Shown here: positions 63,243-64,000 of the stretch, in pieces
How positions within the stretch are numbered: position 1 is the stretch's first letter
Layout of the letters: the number at the start of each line of letters is the position of its first letter
Assembly: GCF_029504735.1 (NCBI RefSeq)
Contig: NZ_JAQFIP010000007.1
Location: forward strand, 107,125 to 171,124
Direction of reading: 5' to 3'
From: Ereboglobus sp. PH5-10
Lineage (GTDB): Bacteria > Verrucomicrobiota > Verrucomicrobiia > Opitutales > Opitutaceae
DNA: 64,000 bases
Made by a program: the position numbers and the translations under genes
The notes under the pieces: generated by a model
What the model saw: only the letters and a program-made list of their open reading frames with translations
Told to the model about the DNA's origin: nothing
The model's database searches: none

Positions 63243-63713
63243 GTGTTTGAGAAAGCCCCCGCACGAACCCCACCGCCGCGGATTGCGGACGGTTATAAAA
63301 GAGCCATGCAAGGGGCATTTTCCGCACACACACAACGCCGGAACCGGAGCGCAACGCGCGACTCTTCCGGCATGCCGCAACGCAATAACGCACATCGGAA
63401 CGCTACCGAATTATAAAAACATAAGCGCCTCTTCAATGCGCCTAAGGCGCGCAAAGTCAATGTATCCGCGAGGTGTTCGCTGAAGGCGCTGAGCCCAACG
63501 GCAGATTGCAGCGAACACGTTTACCCGACAAAGGGCGTTGACATGCAAAAACATAACAGGTGCGATGCGTGCACACCACCTGTAAGCAAATCGTCAGTGG
63601 TAATTTCGAACTCCAAATCTGCAAGCACATCTCAGCAATCCATAGCGAATCGCTCGGCCAAGGATTCCCATTCAAATTTTTTAAGTCTGGGTTGGAAAAT
63701 TTTACAACTAGTT
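63243..63713. other. Non-coding stretch upstream of the beta-helix gene
   Basis: No gene is supported. It contains the palindrome gcgcctaaggcgc near 63439, and an inverted repeat gtgttcgctg (63473-63482) / cagcgaacac (63509-63518). The last 60 bp are AT-rich and should hold the promoter of the gene at 63714. Confidence 0.4.
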
Positions 63714-64000
63714 ATGAATTATAAAAATATGAAAATAAAATTCAGCGTTTTGATCATCGCATTGACGATGATGGGCAAACTTTTCGCTGCCCAGTATTGC
63801 GTGAAAACTGACGGCAACGATGAGGCATTGGGCACAAGTTGGGCCGAGGCCTACAAGGATGTGCAAAAAGCCATTGAAGCCTGTGCCGCAGATGGGGGCG
63901 GTGAAGTATGGATAGCGAGCGGGACGTATGTGCCGATGGATAGGCCGAATGGCGGAAACGAAGCAGACAACCGGACGAAGCATTTTTCATTGAGGAACAA
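63714..64000 (+). CDS. Secreted beta-helix-type protein, N-terminal part (runs off right edge)
   Basis: The frame opens at the ATG at 63714 (a second ATG at 63729 may be the true start) and stays open to the edge, 95 codons. MKIKFSVLIIALTMMGKLFA is a signal peptide. The mature start, YCVKTDGNDEALGTSWAEAY then KDVQKAIEACAADGGGEVW and IASGTYVP, is the repeat opening typical of right-handed parallel beta-helix proteins (pectate-lyase-like). Substrate and length are unknown. Confidence 0.75.
   Translation, partial: MNYKNMKIKFSVLIIALTMMGKLFAAQYCVKTDGNDEALGTSWAEAYKDVQKAIEACAADGGGEVWIASGTYVPMDRPNGGNEADNRTKHFSLRN

Noticed and set aside
52887..64000. Second attachment site for the tRNA-Val element
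   Set aside because: I looked for a repeat of the tRNA 3' end (ttcgagtccaatagggtcca) to the right and saw none; the far end may lie outside the window.

Overview
The window looks like chromosome from an Opitutaceae-like member of the Verrucomicrobiota. That placement is inferred from protein style and from the classes of dispersed repeats, not from a marker-gene search. Most of it is G+C rich. An enormous 2-hydroxyacyl-CoA dehydratase activase-type protein hints at an anaerobic or fermentative lifestyle.

Layout. 1-3.6 kb: start of an exported protein, 6-phosphogluconate dehydrogenase, a small membrane protein and a conserved unknown. 3.6-6.5 kb: a small accessory island (lipoprotein, zeta-toxin remnant with a 50-aa companion, BrnT/BrnA toxin-antitoxin pair, AT-rich HEPN-like gene). 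It sits at the 3' end of the activase gene and carries a displaced copy of that 3' end. 6.5-13.6 kb: activase with its TetR regulator, a DNA glycosylase and a PfkB kinase. 13.7-22.9 kb: a coiled-coil membrane protein, rplU-rpmA, a LigB-like NAD+ DNA ligase with a signal peptide, polyphosphate kinase, an exported helix-hairpin-helix protein, and a membrane-tethered ECF sigma factor with an overlapping partner. 23.1-25.2 kb: GntR-ABC transporter operon behind a 27-bp palindromic operator. 25.5-35.3 kb: glycolytic genes tpiA, pgk and gap, split between pgk and gap by a 5-kb single-polypeptide restriction-modification gene and repeat-rich DNA. 35.5-43.5 kb: paired exported protein and lipoprotein, a fused membrane/spermidine-synthase-like protein, a SYLF protein and an Arg-rich unknown. 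43.7-44.2 kb: tRNA-Lys, tRNA-Thr, tRNA-Gln. 44.5-50.1 kb: an eight-gene envelope operon (ExbB, two ExbD, TonB, a TPR protein and three single-TM coiled-coil proteins). 50.2-52.5 kb: two overlapping glycosyltransferases. 52.7-63.2 kb: tRNA-Val, a helically phased CAAACC array, a tyrosine recombinase, a putative HUH relaxase, an Ig-repeat metalloprotease, a duplicated XRE/P-loop module and two unknowns. The far end starts a secreted beta-helix-type protein.

The strongest themes are: (1) three accessory modules, each bounded by an imperfect copy of sequence from the 3' end or downstream region of a neighbouring host gene; (2) intergenic-type palindromic and word repeats that have invaded the linkers of the activase reading frame; (3) the TonB-type operon extended by a TPR protein and three coiled-coil membrane proteins; (4) the phased CAAACC array next to the integrase. 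All function calls rest on reading motifs by eye; no database search was run.
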